A stretch of DNA of 64,000 nt, taken from Mesostigma viride. Taxonomy: Eukaryota > Streptophyta > Mesostigmatophyceae > Mesostigmatales > Mesostigmataceae. The notes beneath the pieces were generated by a model that had not been told where the DNA came from, did not search any database, and worked only from the letters and a program-made list of their open reading frames with translations. Position 1 is the first letter of the stretch, and every line of letters starts with the position of its first letter. Positions 28,601 through 40,600 of the stretch are shown here, one piece after another. A program made the translations under genes and the position numbers. The DNA lies in contig RPFO01000594.1 in assembly GCA_009746045.1 (NCBI GenBank), positions 808,449-872,448 of the forward strand, in the 5' to 3' direction.

Positions 28601-31600
28601 CTCGTGATCTCAAGACACTGTTGTTCCCCTCGTGATCTCAAGACACTGTTGTTCCCCTCGTGATCTCAAGACACTGTTGTTCCCCTCGCGATCTCAAGAC
28701 ACTGTTGTTCCCCTCGCGATCTCAAGACACTGTTGTTCCCCTCGTGATCTCAAGACACTGTTGTTCCCCTCGCGATCTCAAGACACTGTTGTTCCCCTCG
28801 TGATCTCAAGACACTGTTGTTCCCCTCGCGATCTCAAGACACTGTTGTTCCCCTCGTGATCTCAAGACACTGTTGTTCCCCTCGCGATCTCAAGACACTG
28901 TTGTTCCCCTCGTGATCTCAAGACACTGTTGTTCCCCTCGTGATCTCAAGACACTGTTGTTCCCCTCGCGATCTCAAGACACTGTTGTTCCCCTCGTGAT
29001 CTCAAGACACTGTTGTTCCCCTCGCGATCTCAAGACACTGTTGTTCCCCTCGCGATCTCAAGACACTGTTGTTCCCCTCGTGATCTCAAGACACTGTTGT
29101 TCCCCTCGCGATCTCATGTTGTTCCCCTCGTGATCTCAAGACACTGTTGTTCCCCTCGCGATCTCAAGACACTGTTGTTCCCCTCGCGATCTCAAGACAC
29201 TGTTGTTCCCCTCGTGATCTCAAGACACTGTTGTTCCCCTCGTGATCTCAAGACACTGTTGTTCCCCTCGTGATCTCAAGACACTGTTGTTCCCCTCGTG
29301 ATCTCAAGACACTGTTGTTCCCCTCGTGATCTCAAGACACTGTTGTTCCCCTCGTGATCTCAAGACACTGTTGTTCCCCTCGCGATCTCAAGACACTGTT
29401 GTTCCCCTCGCGATCTCAAGACACTGTTGTTCCCCTCGTGATCTCAAGACACTGTTGTTCCCCTCGCGATCTCATGTTGTTCCCCTCGTGATCTCAAGAC
29501 ACTGTTGTTCCCCTCGCGATCTCAAGACACTGTTGTTCCCCTCGCGATCTCAAGACACTGTTGTTCCCCTCGTGATCTCAAGACACTGTTGTTCCCCTCG
29601 TGATCTCAAGACACTGTTGTTCCCCTCGCGATCTCAAGACACTGTTGTTCCCCTCGCGATCTCAAGACACTGTTGTTCCCCTCGTGATCTCAAGACACTG
29701 TTGTTCCCCTCGCGATCTCATGTTGTTCCCCTCGTGATCTCAAGACACTGTTGTTCCCCTCGTGATCTCAAGACACTGTTGTTCCCCTCGTGATCTCAAG
29801 ACACTGTTGTTCCCCTCGTGATCTCAAGACACTGTTGTTCCCCTCGCGATCTCATGTTGTTCCCCTCGTGATCTCAAGACACTGTTGTTCCCCTCGTGAT
29901 CTCAAGACACTGTTGTTCCCCTCGTGATCTCAAGACACTGTTGTTCCCCTCGCGATCTCAAGACACTGTTGTTCCCCTCGCGATCTCAAGACACTGTTGT
30001 TCCCCTCGTGATCTCAAGACACTGTTGTTCCCCTCGCGATCTCAAGACACTGTTGTTCCCCTCGTGATCTCAAGACACTGTTGTTCCCCTCGCGATCTCA
30101 AGACACTGTTGTTCCCCTCGTGATCTCAAGACACTGTTGTTCCCCTCGCGATCTCAAGACACTGTTGTTCCCCTCGTGATCTCAAGACACTGTTGTTCCC
30201 CTCGCGATCTCAAGACACTGTTGTTCCCCTCGTGATCTCAAGACACTGTTGTTCCCCTCGTGATCTCAAGACACTGTTGTTCCCCTCGCGATCTCAAGAC
30301 ACTGTTGTTCCCCTCGCGATCTCAAGACACTGTTGTTCCCCTCGCGATCTCAAGACACTGTTGTTCCCCTCGTGATCTCATGTTGTTCCCCTCGCGATCT
30401 CAAGACACTGTTGTTCCCCTCGCGATCTCAAGACACTGTTGTTCCCCTCGTGATCTCAAGACACTGTTTTTTTTTCCTTTGTATGCGATCTCACCTTAGT
30501 GTCCCGAGGCTCTCCCCTGCCAACTGGCGTAGGGGCAGCGATGGGGCAGTGAGGAGGCAGGGATGGGGCAGCATTGCTAGATGTTGTGCCAGCGGGGCTC
30601 ATTGCGAGATGGTTGCGTCGTGCATGGATCGTTGGGAAATGGTGGTGGCCAGCAGCTCATTCACGCTCGGTGTGGGTGTGGGCAGGATGGTGGTGGCCAG
30701 CAGCTCGTTCTCGCTTGACGTGGGTGTGGGTAGGATGGTGGTGGCCAGCAGCTCATTCTCCCTCCACGTTGGTGTGGGCAGGATGGTGGTGGCCAGCAGC
30801 TCATTCACGCTCGACGTGGGTGTGGGCAGGATTGTGGTGGCCAGCAGCTCATTCTCGCTCGACGTGGGTGTGGGCAGGATGGTAGGCGAGCTGGCGCTAT
30901 TGTCACAGAGCATCATTCCTTCTACCCTGGGTCATGGGGCATGGGGCATGGGGCGTGGGGCATGGGGCATGGGGCATGGGGCATGGGGCATGGGGCATGG
31001 GGCATGGGGCATGGGGCATGGGGCATGGGGCATGGGGCATGGGGCATGGGGCATGGGGCATGGGGCATGGGGCATGGGGCATGGGGCATGGGGCGTGGGG
31101 CGTGAGGCGTGGGGCGTGAGGCGTGAGGCATGAGGCACGAGGCATGAAGCGGTCACTGAAGTATAATACAGTGTGTGCATGTGTTGCGTGTGTTGCGTAT
31201 GTTGCGTGTGTTGCGTGCGGCGTGCGTTGCGTGTGTTGCATGTATTGCGTGCGCCAGGTCCACTACGAGGAGTTCATCCGCAGCGTGGACGACCTGGTGG
31301 GCGTCAAGGACACGACCAAGGAACTGCGGCAGGACATATTGGACCATGCCGCGCGCGTGCAGGTTCGTGGTGGTAGGCAGGGCATGTCACACCACGCCGC
31401 GCGCGTGCAAGTGTGTGGTGGTTTCGAGGATGGGAGAGAGGGAAGGTCCAGTTCTTTTAGACTAACAGCTATCATCCTTTCTAGTTTGAATAGGATAATG
31501 CCTGCCTTGCTGTGCTCACCCCAGACTGCGCCCTAGTGTGACAGAGGGTGCGTCTTGGCGCCCGCCGCGCTGTTTCACAAACGTGGCCTCTGGCTTACGG

Positions 31601-34600
31601 AAGTTAAGATTCCACCACTTTTGCTATGTGTATAGTATCCAAGTCATGGGCTCATGGCCATGCCGGTGCTTGTATCATGTGACTTTTCCGGTTGCTGCAT
31701 CATGCGACATCGCCGGTTGCTGCATCATGGGACATCGCCGGTCGCTGCCTGTGTGGGTGTTCTGTTTGCACGTCGTCTCATGGCCCATCGTTCCTCCCTC
31801 ACCTGGGCGCCAGCACTATGGCGGCGAGCTGCTGACCCAGCAGGAGCAGCTGCTGTCGGTGCACCAGGCGCGCATGAACCTGGCGTCGGCAGCGCGCCAC
31901 GTCTCGCACTGCTCCACGCTGGTGGATGCGTTCGCCCGTGTGCAGAGCCTGATCAGCCAGGGCGCGCTCTACCCGGCGCTGCACACCCTGGGGGCCATTG
32001 AGCGCGCACCGCCGGCCCCCGCGCGCATCCTTTCGCTGCTCGTGCGCACGCAGGTGGGTGGGGGATGTTATGTGGGTGGGCATGTGTTGTGTGCGCACGC
32101 AGGTGGGTGGGGGATGTTATGTGGGTGGGCATATGTTGTGTGCGCACGCAGGTGGGTGGGGGATGTTATGTGGGTGGGCATGTGTTGTGTGCGCACGCAG
32201 GTGGGTGGGGGCCTTCACACACGCGGCTTGGTGGTAAACACATCGGTGGGTGGGGAGGCGGCGCGGGTGTCGGCGGTGGGCATGCCGGTGGGTAACGATA
32301 CGGGGGGTACGCATGGAGGGGGTTGGGAGATGCATTTGAAGGGGGGGGGGGGGTGACACACAGGTTGGTGGGAGACGTCAAGCATGCGCGTGGGTGGCAT
32401 GCCGGTGGATGGGTTGCGGGTGGTTGTGGGTGGATGGGTTGTGGGTGGCATGCGGGTTTTGGGTTGCGGGTGGTTGTGGGTGGATGGGTTGTGGGTGGCA
32501 TGCGGGTGGATGGGTTGCGGGTGGTTGTGGGTGGATGGGTTGCGGGTGGTTGTGGGTGGATGGGTTGTGGGTGGTTGTGGGTGATGGGTTGTGGGTGGTT
32601 GTGGGTGGATGGGTTGTGGGTGGTTGTGGGTGGATGGGTTGTGGGTGGTTGTGGGTGGATGGGTTGTGGGTGGCATGCGGGTGGATGGGTTGTGGGTGGT
32701 TGTGGGTGGATGGGTTGTGGGTGGTTGCGGGTGGATGGGTTGTGGGTGGTTGTGGGTGGATGGGTTGTGGGTGGTTGTGGGTGGATGGGCTGTGGGTGGT
32801 TGTGGGTGGATGGGTTGTGGGTGGCATGCCGGTGGATGGGTTGTGGGTGGTTGTGGGTGGATGGGTTGTGGGTGGGCATGTGGGTGGATGGGTTGTGGGT
32901 GGTTGTGGGTGGATGGGTTGTGGGTGGGCATGCGGGTGGATGTGGGTGGATGGGTTGTGGGTGGGTTGTGGGTGGTTGTGGGTGGATGGGTTGTGGGTGG
33001 CATGCGGGTGGATGGGTTGTGGGTGGTTGTGGGTGGATGGGTTGTGGGTGGCATGCGGGTGGATGGGTTGTGGGTGGTTGTGGGTGGATGGGTTGTGGGT
33101 GGTTGTGGGTGGATGGGTTGTGGGTGGTTGTGGGTGGATGGGTTGTGGGTGGTTGTGGGTGGATGGGTTGTGGGTGGCATGCGGGTGGATGGGTTGTGGG
33201 TGGTTGTGGGTGGATGGGTCGTGGGTGGGCATGCGGGTGGATGGGTTGTGGGTGGTTGTGGGTGGATGGGTTGTGGGTGGTTGTGGGTGGATGGGTTGTG
33301 GGTGGTTGTGGGTGGATGGGTTGTGGGTGGCATGCGGGTGGATGGGTTGTGGGTGGATGGGTTGTGGGTGGATGGGTTGTGGGTGGTTGTGGGTGGATGG
33401 GTTGTGGGTGGTTGTGGGTGGATGGCTTGTGGGTGGTTGTGGGTGGATGGGTTGTGGGTGGGTTGTGGGTGGTTGTGGGTGGATGGGTTGTGGGTGGCAT
33501 GCGGGTGGATGGGTTGTGGGTGGTTGTGGGTGGATGGGTTGTGGGTGGCATGCGGGTGGATGGGTTGTGGGTGGTTGTGGGTGGATGGGTTGTGGGTGGT
33601 TGTGGGTGGTTGTGGGTGGATGGGTTGTGGGTGGTTGTGGGTGGATGGGTTGTGGGTGGCATGCGGGTGGATGGGTTGTGGGTGGTTGTGGGTGGATGGG
33701 TTGTGGGTGGGCATGCGGGTGGATGGGTTGTGGGTGGCATGCGGGTGGGTGGTTGTGGGTGGATGGGTTGTGGGTGGATGGGTTGTGGGTGGTTGTGGGT
33801 GGGGATGCAGTCATATTCCTCCTATTTGGTTCAGACACACATTGTCAGTTATATCATCATCATGCATTGGCTGTCAGTGTAAACGATTAGGCGGTTTTGT
33901 CAAAGCCTTTTGTGTGCATGTGTCAGTTTCAATTGATTCTTCTGAGATCTAAACTTTTGGTTAAGGTCCAACTGTAAGATGATTACCAGTGGCTGTAGGG
34001 CCAAGGGGCGGCAATATAGTGTGCATGAAAGAATGTGTCGAAAGGGGAGCTGCATACCCCCAATGCCTGTTTGGCTGGAGGCTTGGTAAATGAGCCTGTT
34101 TGTGCCGCATGTTGGCTCTCCTGTCCACACCCCACCACCACCACTTACCCCTTGCCCTTCTGTGCACCCACCACCCAGCTCGCTCCACCTACCCCATCCC
34201 ACTCACTACCACTGGTTGGTGCTACATGTGCCATGGCAACGGAGCCCCTGTGCTTGGCCACCTAAGGGCCACGAGTCATGGTGCACGGCGGAGCATCGGG
34301 CAGGTGTGCCTGACTGCAGGCTCGTGGCGGGCAGGACACAGCTAGCGAATCATTCACTCCTCCCTGATGCATCCAATGGCCAGCGACTGACCGCTGCCCC
34401 TTTCCCTGCAGGTGCCCGCGGCGCGGCGCCACATCGAGAACATCGTCACCCGCGAGTTCAATGAGTGGATGGTGCACGCGCGCGCAGTGGCCGGCGAGGT
34501 GGGCCGCAAGGCACTCGCCCAGACCGCCGCGCAACGCAAGAAGCAGGGGGGAGGGGGGGGGGGGGGGGGCGGCGGCGGTGGCGGCTGCACCAGCCAAGGC

Positions 34601-37600
34601 AATGTCGTCGTCGGGGCCGACATCAGCGGACGTGGTGTATGAGCTGTTGCCCGCGAGAGAGGTGCGTTGCGATGCTTGGTCTTGTTTTGTTGACTAGGTT
34701 CTTGGGGGGCGGCGGGGGGGGGAGGGGGGGGTAAGATGCCTCCATTGGGCGAAGCATGCTGCACATGCTTTTCAATGTTTTGGAGCATCTGGCCTGAGGC
34801 AGCTGCGTTTATCCGAGCTTTTGCTCACCCTATCTGCGTTATAGCGGGACTACGGAAGTCTGGGGTGCGGCCGAATAGACTTTGCCGCGTAAGACTAGGA
34901 GGAGGAGGTGCGCCGGCTGTGACCGGTAGTGGTTCGTTTCGCCTGTGTGCGTTCTACCGCCTGCGCGCGGTAGAAAGACTTAGAAAATTTGTACGAATTT
35001 GTGAAAACGAATTGAAGGTAGGGGCAGACCTGGCGCAGCGCCAGCGCCAGCGCCGGTACCACTGCAGTTTTGGTACCAACGCCAGCGCCAGCGCCGCGCC
35101 AGCCTGACGGCCCTTGTAGGCTAGCATTTAGGCGGATGAGGCAATGGCAGCAAAGCCTCTTTTGGTCCGCAATTTGCTGGCATATGCTGCCAACATGACT
35201 AATTCGCTATGGCGATTATTAGACGGGCTAACGGCCTTGCCGCTGAGGCGGGAGGGCTGAAAATTTAATCGGCAATGTTAGCCGCGCGCAACGAGAGCGG
35301 CGGCTCGAAATTTGGCCCTCTATTGGCCCAGATTGGAGAAGTGGGGTGCATCTAGGTCCGCGGGGCCGCGAGATGGAAAAATAACATAAAATAATGCACT
35401 ACGATTTCGTAGACTGAGTGACGTATAAGATAGCGGCCTTCCTAAAGGTATGGAAGCGCAGGAAATTGAGGCGTCAATTGGCCTGCGGGGCAACCTGCCC
35501 AGTCGCCATGTATAGAAATCCTCAAGTCCGGACCGGAGTAGGGGGGGACTATACCCCCCCGACTTCGCCCTTCCAATGCACGCTCTGCATACCACGTGGG
35601 AGGGAACGAAATGCTGGACCCCGCTGGGGACCTTGCCGCCTTGCCATAAGATGTGACGGGGGTAGCGGCAGCATAGGTGGGGGACGAGCTGGCATGAGAG
35701 GGGGGCGCCCTATCAACTGGACGGCGACATTGCAGCGGTATCACCGGACTTGACAACAAACCGACGTGGCGGATGTGAAACGACGTTCCGGATTTGCTGA
35801 CGGCCAGGAAGGGAAGGTGGGGAATAGGTATAAGTCCACTTTTGTGGCAGCCACCCAAAGACCCCCTTTAGCACTTGTAATGAGCCCTACAGTGCATGTT
35901 GGCTCTATGTAAGCTGTACTTATTAGTAAAACAACTGTTGTCTGGTGCAACCCAAGCGTCAGTAGGTCAGCGTTAGAAGTGGATTATCCGAGCTTTTGCT
36001 CACCCTATCTGCGTTATAGCGGGACTACGGAAGTCTGGGGTGCGGCCGAATAGACTTTGCCGCGTAAGACTAGGAGGAGGAGGTGCGCCGGCTGTGACCG
36101 GTAGTGGTTCGTTCCCTTGTTTGCGGTATACCGCGCGCAGGCGGTAGAAAGAAAATTTGTACGAATTTGTGAAAAGGAACCTTTAATAGCAGTGGCACAA
36201 GTGACGGGGGGAAGGTAGGGGCAGACCTGGCGCAGCGCCAGCGCTAGCGCCGGTACCACTGCAGTTTTGGTACCAACGCCAGCGCCAGCGCCGCGCCAGC
36301 CTGACGGCCCTTGTAGGCTAGCATTTAGGCGGACGAGGCAATGGCAGCAAAGCCTCTTTTGGTCCCCCACCCACCCACCCTGAACTTGTTTTACCAGTTG
36401 TCCAAAACAGGCCAGTCTGGCAGAGCTGACTAGGGAATAGGCATAAGTCCACTTTTGTGGCAGCCACCCAAAGACCCCCTTTAGCACTTGTAATGAGCCC
36501 TACAGTGCATGTTGGCTCTATGTAAGCTGTACTTATTAGTAAAACAACTGTTGTCTGGTGCAACCCAAGCGTCAGTAGGTCAGCGCTAGAAGTGGATGCA
36601 TGGTTGTTATGGTGGCGCTGTCCATGTTTTCGTAGCAAGGGCTGTGTGGGCATGGTCGAACCATCTCTAGAGCTAGCGACTTGTTTACATTTGGCATCCC
36701 ACCTCATAACGCCGGGCTGTATTTTGTATGTACAGTACCGCGTTAAGTTGCGATCGACGCCTGAAATTCGGGGTCGCAACTTAACGCGGTCGCGCAACTT
36801 AACGCGGTAACCGGGAAGTCTGCGCGCCAGTGGAGCTTGCGTATATTTTGCCACCTAAACGTCACATAGCGGGTCCGGACTTGGCAAAAAAAGGCCGCCT
36901 GTGCGGCCAAAAATGGCCTGACACCTATAAATTGAGTCATCATCGCGTTATGTTGCTATGGCACCCAGGCTTAAGTTTCGGTCGCCGTCCAAATTTCGGC
37001 GTCGCAACTTAACGCGGTAACGCAACCTTCAGAATCGCAGCTTAACGCTGTAATGATTGCACCTGCCTGTCGTGGAGACCTTGACATTCTTGCACACCGT
37101 CAGGTGGAGGGTGGTACGATCCTCAGTACCCCTGTCTGCGAGAGCCTGTCATGGTCGTACTGGTCGTGAGAAAACTGAACCAACCCAACTGGAAAACAAT
37201 CTGTTCACTGTCGCATGATTCCCCCCACTTTGACGGCCCCCCGCCGGCAGGTGCTCGGGTCGGAGCACCCGGTGGACAAGAAGGACCTGCTGTCGCTGCA
37301 CAAGTGCCTGTACATATTCAAGTGCCTCGGCAAGCTGTCCGACTTCCAGGAGTCGTACGTCACCAACCGCCGGCTGCAGCTCAGCAGCGTGCTGCAGCCG
37401 GGGGGGCCGCCTTTCCTTGACTCATACAAGCCCTTCCTCGCGCAGGCACGTGCATGCAGTGCTGGTTGTGGTTGCCTGCATAAACTATGTGTTTTCCTGG
37501 TGGCACTGTTTCCATGGCACTGGGTGAAATACAGCAAGAGAGGCAGACATATTGAGCACGCAGGCCAGCTGTTGACAAGAGCACGTGCGAACAGAGCAAG

Positions 37601-40600
37601 ACGGGCACTCAGGCAGACGTATTGAGCACGCAGGACTAGCTGTTGACAAGAGCATACACATAGCTGCACGCTTGTAGAATTTCACTCTCTTTACTTGAAG
37701 CCCAAAACTCTTGAAAGTTCACGTCGTGGTTGTCAACAGTCTACCCCCGTACAGATACCCCCGTAGCCCCGAACAGCTCTTGGTACCTTCCTGGTGGTTG
37801 TGGTGGGATATCGCGTTCTGTGCACCCATCGTTGCGCTTAGTACCACTGCGGCCTTACCGTGTGGCGGCTCTTGGTACCTTGTTGGTGGTCGCGGTGGGG
37901 AGCCGCGTTGTGTGCGCCCATCGTTGCGCTTAGTGCCACTGTGGCCTTGCCGTGTGGCGCTGACGTCTGCCAGCAGATAGCCACCTCTTGAACTTCTACA
38001 CTCTAATCCTCCACCCTGCACCCTGCCAAGAAATCTTGGGCTTTTTTCCAGTGGAGGTCTTGGCTACGTACCATGTCAACCGTGGTATATGTGCAGTGTG
38101 GCCTGATGCTGGCCTTTTCCCTGTGCGGCCTGATGTCTGCCGGCCATAGTAACTGGTGGAGGAGAAGACTAGGCACCAACATCCGCGCTTCCTTACCTTG
38201 TACACCGCACATGTACACCCTCAACCCCGCACCCCACACCCTGCACAGATTGTGGGCTTCTTCCTGGTGGAGGACAAAACGCTGCGCACGGCGGACGGCC
38301 TGGTGACGTCGTCGCACGTAGATGCGCTGTGGGAGGCGGCGGCGGAGAAAATCCAATCTCTGGTCTGGACACAGTTTGACCGCCAGCCGCTCGCACGCGG
38401 CGCTACGCCGGACGCCTCGCACAACATCGCACCTCTTGCAGCGCTGAATGAGTTCATGCAGCTGGTGCTGGCCACGCTCGGGCGGTAGGTTGCGCGGGCC
38501 TCTTTACAGATATGCTGGTGTTGATTTGGGTATGGCTTGTGGCTTTCTTTCACCGGTGATGGGTAGTGTGCGTTAGTTGGGGGAGTGTACATACCGCATA
38601 TGGCACCTGTATGGCCCTAGATGGTAGGATCGGCCTGTTGAAGCCGTATCGTATGTTTGTAGTTGGTGGTGTGTATGTGGAAAATTTTGTACCGTTGCAT
38701 GGGTCCCTGGGTGCTGGGAGTGGGTGCACGTGCTGACGGGGCTCAGCAGATGGGTTATAATGCACTACGTTCAGGTATCTGGGGTGCTTTTAGCTTTCGT
38801 GCCATGGATGGCACTTCTGGATGAGGTGTGCTAAGGTGCAGTGCACAAGTTAGACCCAATGCTCTGCTATGCGTGGGGGGGGGGGGGGGGGGGGGGGAGT
38901 GAAGAGCCGTTGTGGGGCTGGGGTTTGAGTGGATTTGCCAGCACCTTTAGGCCGAAGGTGGTCACAAAACCCTTCATGATGATTTTACGCCAATCCAACT
39001 AGTGGGAAAGAATCTGTTAACCAAGTGGTCCTAGTGTGGGCTCCTTGTCCAGGTTTCCATATACACATCTTTTACTTCCTCTTTGTCCACTCGCTGACTT
39101 GGGTTCACCCTGGACTTCTCCACCCCCTGGTTTTGATTGGCCATTCGGCATGCATCGGGTATCCTCATGTGCCCTGTCGCCTCGTTGCGCCCCATGGATG
39201 CCTGCTGCCCCCCCCGATGCGACACATGGCGCGCCCTCGCTTGCCTCGCCAGGTACGGCCTGAAGATGAGCAACCTGGAGGCGACGATGGTGCGCTGCAT
39301 GCGCCGCTACCAGGTGCTGCTCACCGCCAACGCCGAAGAGAAGGTCCGCAACGCCATCAAGGCCGACCGCTACCAGCAGGTAGGGGACGCGATTCGCAAC
39401 CCGTTGCGGCCCACATGCAGCCGCAGGTACACCTTTCTTCGACATTCTCCAAGAAGGAAAAATTAATTATGATGGACGATGCACGATGTACGATGCACGA
39501 TGCACGATGCACGATGGATGATGGATGATGGATGATGTGTGATGTAAGCTATAAAGTAATAATATACTACCTCTATTGTTACCTCCTTTTGTGGCCGCCA
39601 TCGCACGGCACACCGCTCCCAGCAGTTAGGGCGCACAGTGGTGCACGGGGTATGCGCATGAGCTGGCTGCACATAGGACGCATGGGAGCACAGGAGCACA
39701 GGGTGTTGGCGACGGCAGATAGGCTGTATGCCAGCGCAAGTAGGCAACAGCTTGTTTGGATGATGCTTGATGCATGATGCATGAGGTTTGGAAAGCATGA
39801 GCGGCCGTACCCACAGTCTTCTGGCAAGAGCAGTGAGGCGTTACCACCTACTAGCCTTGTGCAGGCTGTCCTGGGGAACGCCCACCTCCCCAACTTGCCG
39901 CACCCTAGTTGGAAGCGATCATGCCCTTGTTCGTCCACACTGGAAGCGTCCCCTCACGTCCCCATGCCCCCCTGGGGCGTGGATGTGGGCGTGGATGTGG
40001 GCGTTGATGTGGGCATGGATGTGGGTGGGACGTGTCGATGAAGTTTGTACCCCGGCCGTCACAGGCACGCCGCCCTCCTTGACCTTCCACACGAACGCTC
40101 CCTTTTATGCGGGTGCCGCGACTTCCCCGGGGCCTGCCTGCAACATCTATGCTGGCATCCCCCGCCCCCCCCCCCCGCCAGGTCCTGATCGGCTCCCCTG
40201 TGATGCACCAGAACCTGGTGGTGGCATACCAGCTGTACCCGCGTGACCACACGGGCCCGCCCCCCGTGTCCACCATCCCCTACTACGCCGCCTTCTCACA
40301 CGGGGTGCCGGAGCTCATCTCAGTGCTGAAGAACTATGTAGAGGTGAGCGCGTTGTGTGCGTGTGCGACAGATTGATGGGATGCTGCCGAAGAACGATGT
40401 CGAGGAGAGACTGTGGTTGTGACCTTGATGGCGATTTGTGGCAGAACTATGTCGAGGTTAGCGCCCAGTGCGGTATGGCGTGCTGATCAAGACTCAGGGC
40501 TCCTGTGGGTGTCAATGTGTGTGCCGTGTGGGGACCGCGTGCTGGTCGCATGTTTAGGCGCACCCACACACAAGCTGCCCCACAGGCGACCGGCGCTCGC

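Noticed and set aside
5472-30468. CRISPR array
   Set aside because: The 28-bp units are directly adjacent with no spacers, in a eukaryotic intron.
5427-30499. Many open frames of 60-155 codons with a repeated Ser-Arg-Ser-Gln-Asp-type protein
   Set aside because: They are the 28-bp unit read through three frames; ends depend only on the T/C variant, and the array lies inside an intron.
30333-31133. 266-codon frame with a 16-residue repeat and Gly/Ala/Trp-rich tail
   Set aside because: It only joins the 28-bp, 48-bp and 7-bp repeats; copies differ by unconstrained amino-acid changes.
32166-33952. Several 450-520-codon frames (His/Pro/Thr-rich on minus, Gly/Trp-rich on plus)
   Set aside because: Low-complexity readings of the 25/26-bp minisatellite on all frames and both strands.
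36014-36854. Minus-strand frames in intron 4 (157 and 178 codons)
   Set aside because: No recognisable domain, and they overlap a duplicated non-coding repeat; a relic of an element cannot be ruled out but is not supported.
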